Positions 6,433 through 8,311 of a stretch of 8,311 nt of DNA are shown here, piece after piece; position 1 is the first letter of the stretch, and the number at the start of each line of letters is the position of its first letter. The notes under the pieces were generated by a model. It worked only from the letters and a program-made list of their open reading frames with translations, ran no database searches and was not told the origin of the DNA. The position numbers and the translations under genes were made by a program. Source of the stretch: Acuticoccus sp039189655 (GTDB lineage Bacteria; Pseudomonadota; Alphaproteobacteria; Rhizobiales; Amorphaceae); contig JBCCYN010000179.1 in the NCBI GenBank assembly GCA_039189655.1, forward strand, positions 1 to 8,311, read 5' to 3'.

Positions 6433-6467
6433 AACTAGCCAGGATGGGTGGCGCAAAGGTGGGAGTT

Positions 6468-7544
6468 CTAGCCGGCTAACGGAATGGCAGATGGCTCGTA
6501 GCGCCAGTCGGTCAGTTTTAGCACCACCGCCACCACCACCACGGCAGCCAAGGAAAGCGGCAAGAACACTTTCCAACCAAGGCGCATGAGCTGGTCGTAC
6601 CGATAGCGCGGCACGATGGCCTTCACCATGGCAAACATGAAAAACACCAGGAAGCACTTGGCGACGAACCAAATCACGCCGGGCACCCAGGTGAAGGGCA
6701 CGATGTCGAGGGGTGGCAGCCAGCCCCCCAGGAAGAGGACGGTGGTGAGCGCGCACATCATGGCGATCGCCACGTATTCGCCCAGCATGAACATCATGTA
6801 CGGCACCGAGGCGTACTCCACCATGAAGCCAGCAACGAGTTCCGACTCAGCCTCGGGCAAGTCGAAGGGCGGGCGGTTGGTCTCGGCAAGGGCGGAGATG
6901 AAGAACACCACGAACATGGGAAAGAGCGGCAGCCAGTACCAGTTGAGCACCGAAAGCCACGGAAGCCCGATGAGGGTTGCCAAGCCGCTTTCTTGGGACG
7001 CCACCACCGTGGTGAGGTTGAGCGATCCCACGCACAAAAGCACCGTGATGATCACAAGGCCGATGGAGACCTCGTAGGAAATCATCTGCGCCGAGGACCG
7101 CAGCGCACCCAGGAACGGGTATTTGGAGTTGGACGCCCAGCCGCCCATGATGACGCCGTAGACCCCCAGCGAGGAGATGGCGAGGATATAAAGGACGCCA
7201 AGGTTTACGTCGGCGATCACCCAGCCCGGCGCCACGGGCATCACCGCCCATGCGGACATGGCGAGGAATGTGGTCACCAGCGGCGCCAGTAGGAAAACCA
7301 CGCGGTCGGCGCCAGCGGGGATGACGGGTTCTTTAAAGGCGAACTTGGCGAGATCGGCGAAGGACTGCAGGAGGCCGAACGCGCCCACCACGTTGGGACC
7401 GCGCCGCAACTGGACTGCCGCCCAGATTTTTCTATCCGCCAGGAGGGCGTAGGCGATGAGCACCAACAGCACCGCCAAGAGCAAAAAACTCTGAAGCGCC
7501 ATGATGATGGCCGGTGCGGCGTAGTTGCTCCAGAACGCTGCCAT
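6468..7544 (-). CDS. nuoH: NADH-quinone oxidoreductase (Complex I) subunit H
   Basis: NuoH (ND1 homologue) is the membrane subunit of proton-pumping Complex I that joins the peripheral arm to the membrane arm and forms much of the quinone chamber. The 358-residue protein is strongly hydrophobic with about eight transmembrane helices. Diagnostic motifs are QLRRGPNVVGAFGLLQSFAD (45-64), GWASNSKYPFLGALRSSAQM (135-154) and the acidic loop AETNRPPFDLPEAESELVAG (220-239), followed by VEYASVPY (242-249). Family length is about 325-350, so it is complete with a slightly long C-terminus. The ATG at 7544 is preceded by AAGGAA about 7 nt away and directly abuts a TGA closing the upstream open frame. nuoG lies upstream as in standard operons, but with an SH3-type gene between. 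Downstream, where nuoI is expected, there is instead a convergent gene, so the operon appears to end here. Confidence 0.97.
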   Translation of the reverse strand: MAAFWSNYAAPAIIMALQSFLLLAVLLVLIAYALLADRKIWAAVQLRRGPNVVGAFGLLQSFADLAKFAFKEPVIPAGADRVVFLLAPLVTTFLAMSAWAVMPVAPGWVIADVNLGVLYILAISSLGVYGVIMGGWASNSKYPFLGALRSSAQMISYEVSIGLVIITVLLCVGSLNLTTVVASQESGLATLIGLPWLSVLNWYWLPLFPMFVVFFISALAETNRPPFDLPEAESELVAGFMVEYASVPYMMFMLGEYVAIAMMCALTTVLFLGGWLPPLDIVPFTWVPGVIWFVAKCFLVFFMFAMVKAIVPRYRYDQLMRLGWKVFLPLSLAAVVVVAVVLKLTDWRYEPSAIPLAG

Positions 7545-7694
7545 TCACGCTTCCTTGGGCGGGTTGGACTGGGTTGGCACCGATGGCGCCGGTGGACGGC
7601 TGTGGCAGCCACCCGGTCGTCGTTTGGTAGCTCCCGCAGTATCCATGATCAAGGTCGGCCGGCCGGTGGTCGCTTGGGTGATTTCTACGGCACC
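7545..7694 (-). other. Open in-frame continuation of the SH3-type gene beyond its TAG stop
   Basis: After the TAG that ends the SH3-type protein (7697-7695) the same frame stays open for 49 codons and closes with a TGA (7547-7545) touching the nuoH ATG. The predicted extension begins GAVEITQATTGRPTLIM and ends in a proline-rich tail (PPAPSVPTQSNPPKEA). G or C at third positions is about 65%. It may be a former C-terminus cut off by a nonsense change, a 33-codon gene starting at the ATG 7646-7644 (no Shine-Dalgarno seen), or simply spacer. I do not call it a gene. Confidence 0.35.
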
Positions 7695-8087
7695 CTATGG
7701 GATCGGATCGGTCAGGTAACGGCCGTGCACCCAACCCGTGCGGCACGGTCCCCGGTAGGCCATCGTGCGCGGGCGGGCGTCGTGCACGCCGCACTCCTCG
7801 CGGCCATAGACCACGCCGTACCAGGCTCCTTCGCTATCGCAGGTGTTGACCCAGTCCCCGTTGTAAAGTTCGGCGATCTTGCGATAGCCCGTGGACGGCC
7901 CCGTGCGCACGGCCAGGAAACCGTCGCCGTTAGGGTTGAGCCCACGCACTCTGGCGCCGCCGCAGCCGGCCATCTGCCCGTCCGTGGGCGCCAGCATGAT
8001 GGGCACATCAAGGCGCTGGGCCTGGGCGTTGGAGATGGCCAAGGCCGCCAAGGACGCCGCCAGCACCAACGCCAGAAAAATCCTCAT
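7695..8087 (-). CDS. Secreted bacterial SH3-type domain protein embedded in the nuo operon
   Basis: This is a small exported protein of unknown role. The 130-residue product has a clear Sec signal peptide: MR, a hydrophobic core (about 3-18) and a likely cleavage after AQA (21-23). The mature part resembles a bacterial SH3 (SH3b) fold: GDGFLAVRTGPSTGYRKI (54-71), LYNGDWVNTC (74-83), GAWYGVVYG (87-95) and GWVHGRYL (118-125). Four cysteines (42, 83, 99, 115) in an exported protein suggest two disulfides. SH3b domains usually bind peptidoglycan or peptides, but no catalytic domain is attached. The ATG at 8087 overlaps the nuoG stop as ATGA, so translation should be coupled to nuoG and the protein is made with Complex I. 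It is not a Complex I subunit I know of; a periplasmic accessory role is only a guess. Confidence 0.8.
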   Translation of the reverse strand: MRIFLALVLAASLAALAISNAQAQRLDVPIMLAPTDGQMAGCGGARVRGLNPNGDGFLAVRTGPSTGYRKIAELYNGDWVNTCDSEGAWYGVVYGREECGVHDARPRTMAYRGPCRTGWVHGRYLTDPIP

Positions 8088-8311
8088 TCGGCGGCGACCC
8101 GGAGCGCCGGCTCGTCGAAGGTGCGCGCACAGTCCGCCATGACCTTGGAGGCCCGGGCGATGGGGTTGGTGAGGTGGAAGGCTGCCACGGGGTTGATGAA
8201 CTCAGAATCCTCCAGGGGGCCGGCGAGGGCTGCCAGGCGCGTCACCGCCGCAGGGTCGCCGGGCACCACCTCATCCATGTGCCCAAGGTGCGGGAAGGCT
8301 GCGACCATGGC
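8084..8311 (-). CDS. nuoG: NADH-quinone oxidoreductase (Complex I) subunit G, C-terminal 75 residues
   Basis: NuoG is the largest peripheral-arm subunit of Complex I and carries several Fe-S clusters in its N-terminal half. Only the C-terminal end is present and the frame runs out of the right edge; the full family protein is about 670-700 residues. The visible part contains FHLTNPIARASKVMADC, close to the tail FYLTNPIARASAVMAEC that I recall from alphaproteobacterial NuoG. Together with nuoH downstream this makes the call firm despite the short length. The stop TGA overlaps the start of the SH3-type gene by 4 nt. The first visible ATG (8308) is internal, not the gene start. Confidence 0.85.
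   Translation of the reverse strand, partial: AMVAAFPHLGHMDEVVPGDPAAVTRLAALAGPLEDSEFINPVAAFHLTNPIARASKVMADCARTFDEPALRVAAE

Larger units (their letters stand above)
6127..6467. other. 341-bp convergent gap between the CBS gene and nuoH, no credible gene
   Basis: This is the longest gene-free stretch. It lies between two convergent stop codons, so no promoter is required in it. It holds the inverted repeat at 6138-6225, a perfect 10-bp palindrome CGTGGCCACG (6261-6270), a short dyad GGCACCGTGCC (6272-6282), and the hairpin at 6411-6432. A long minus-strand frame crosses it but also runs antisense through the CBS gene and out of frame over nuoH; its translation is Arg/His/Ser-rich and domain-free. 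I see no sign of nuoI remnants or transposase here. Confidence 0.6.

Noticed and set aside
5578..6756. 392-codon open frame on the minus strand across the CBS gene, the gap and the end of nuoH
   Set aside because: It runs antisense to the CBS gene and out of frame over nuoH, has Arg/His/Ser-rich sequence without domains, and is explained by GC-rich codon use in the real genes.
1..8311. CRISPR array, tRNA, rRNA, transposase or phage genes
   Set aside because: No regularly spaced repeats, tRNA-like cloverleaf, rRNA sequence or mobile-element protein was recognised on either strand.

Overview
The window is GC-rich, densely coding bacterial DNA that brings together parts of two respiratory NADH:quinone oxidoreductases. 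On the minus strand, running out of the left edge, is a Na+-translocating NADH:quinone oxidoreductase (Na+-NQR) operon in the order nqrA-nqrB-nqrC-nqrD (nqrD cut by the edge; nqrE and nqrF would lie outside). On the minus strand at the right edge is part of a Complex I (nuo) operon: the 3' end of nuoG, a small secreted SH3-type protein, and a complete nuoH. The NuoG tail and NuoH resemble alphaproteobacterial versions, so I infer a Gram-negative, probably alphaproteobacterial and perhaps marine or salt-exposed organism. That placement rests on memory of the families and is not proven here.

Layout: nqrD (partial, 1-382), nqrC, nqrB and nqrA occupy 1-3740 on the minus strand, tightly packed with a 2-nt gap, a 17-nt overlap and a 4-nt gap. 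A 205-bp divergent intergenic region (3741-3945) separates nqrA from the plus-strand pair apbE (lipoprotein FAD:protein FMN transferase) and nqrM (DUF539 maturation factor). From 5260 to 5604 the obvious genes stop, but the minus strand carries a 65-residue, two-helix membrane protein (5330-5527) with a strong ribosome binding site, no ATG/GTG/TTG at the expected place, and a terminator-like hairpin after its stop. A CBS-pair protein (5605-6126, plus) follows. A 341-bp convergent gap (6127-6467) holds two inverted repeats and no credible gene. Then come nuoH (6468-7544, minus), a 150-bp gap that is an open continuation of the next frame, the SH3-type gene (7695-8087) and the nuoG tail (8084-8311).

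How the genes work together: NqrB and NqrC both carry the SGAT flavinylation motif, ApbE attaches FMN to those threonines on the outer face of the membrane, and NqrM is the factor needed to mature the Fe-S centre held by NqrD/NqrE cysteines. The window therefore shows the structural genes and both dedicated assembly factors of a Na+ pump. It lies directly beyond nuoH, where nuoI would normally follow, so the nuo operon is either split or interrupted here. The most interesting points are this Complex I/Na+-NQR junction, the small membrane gene hidden by its start codon, and the SH3-type protein embedded between nuoG and nuoH.
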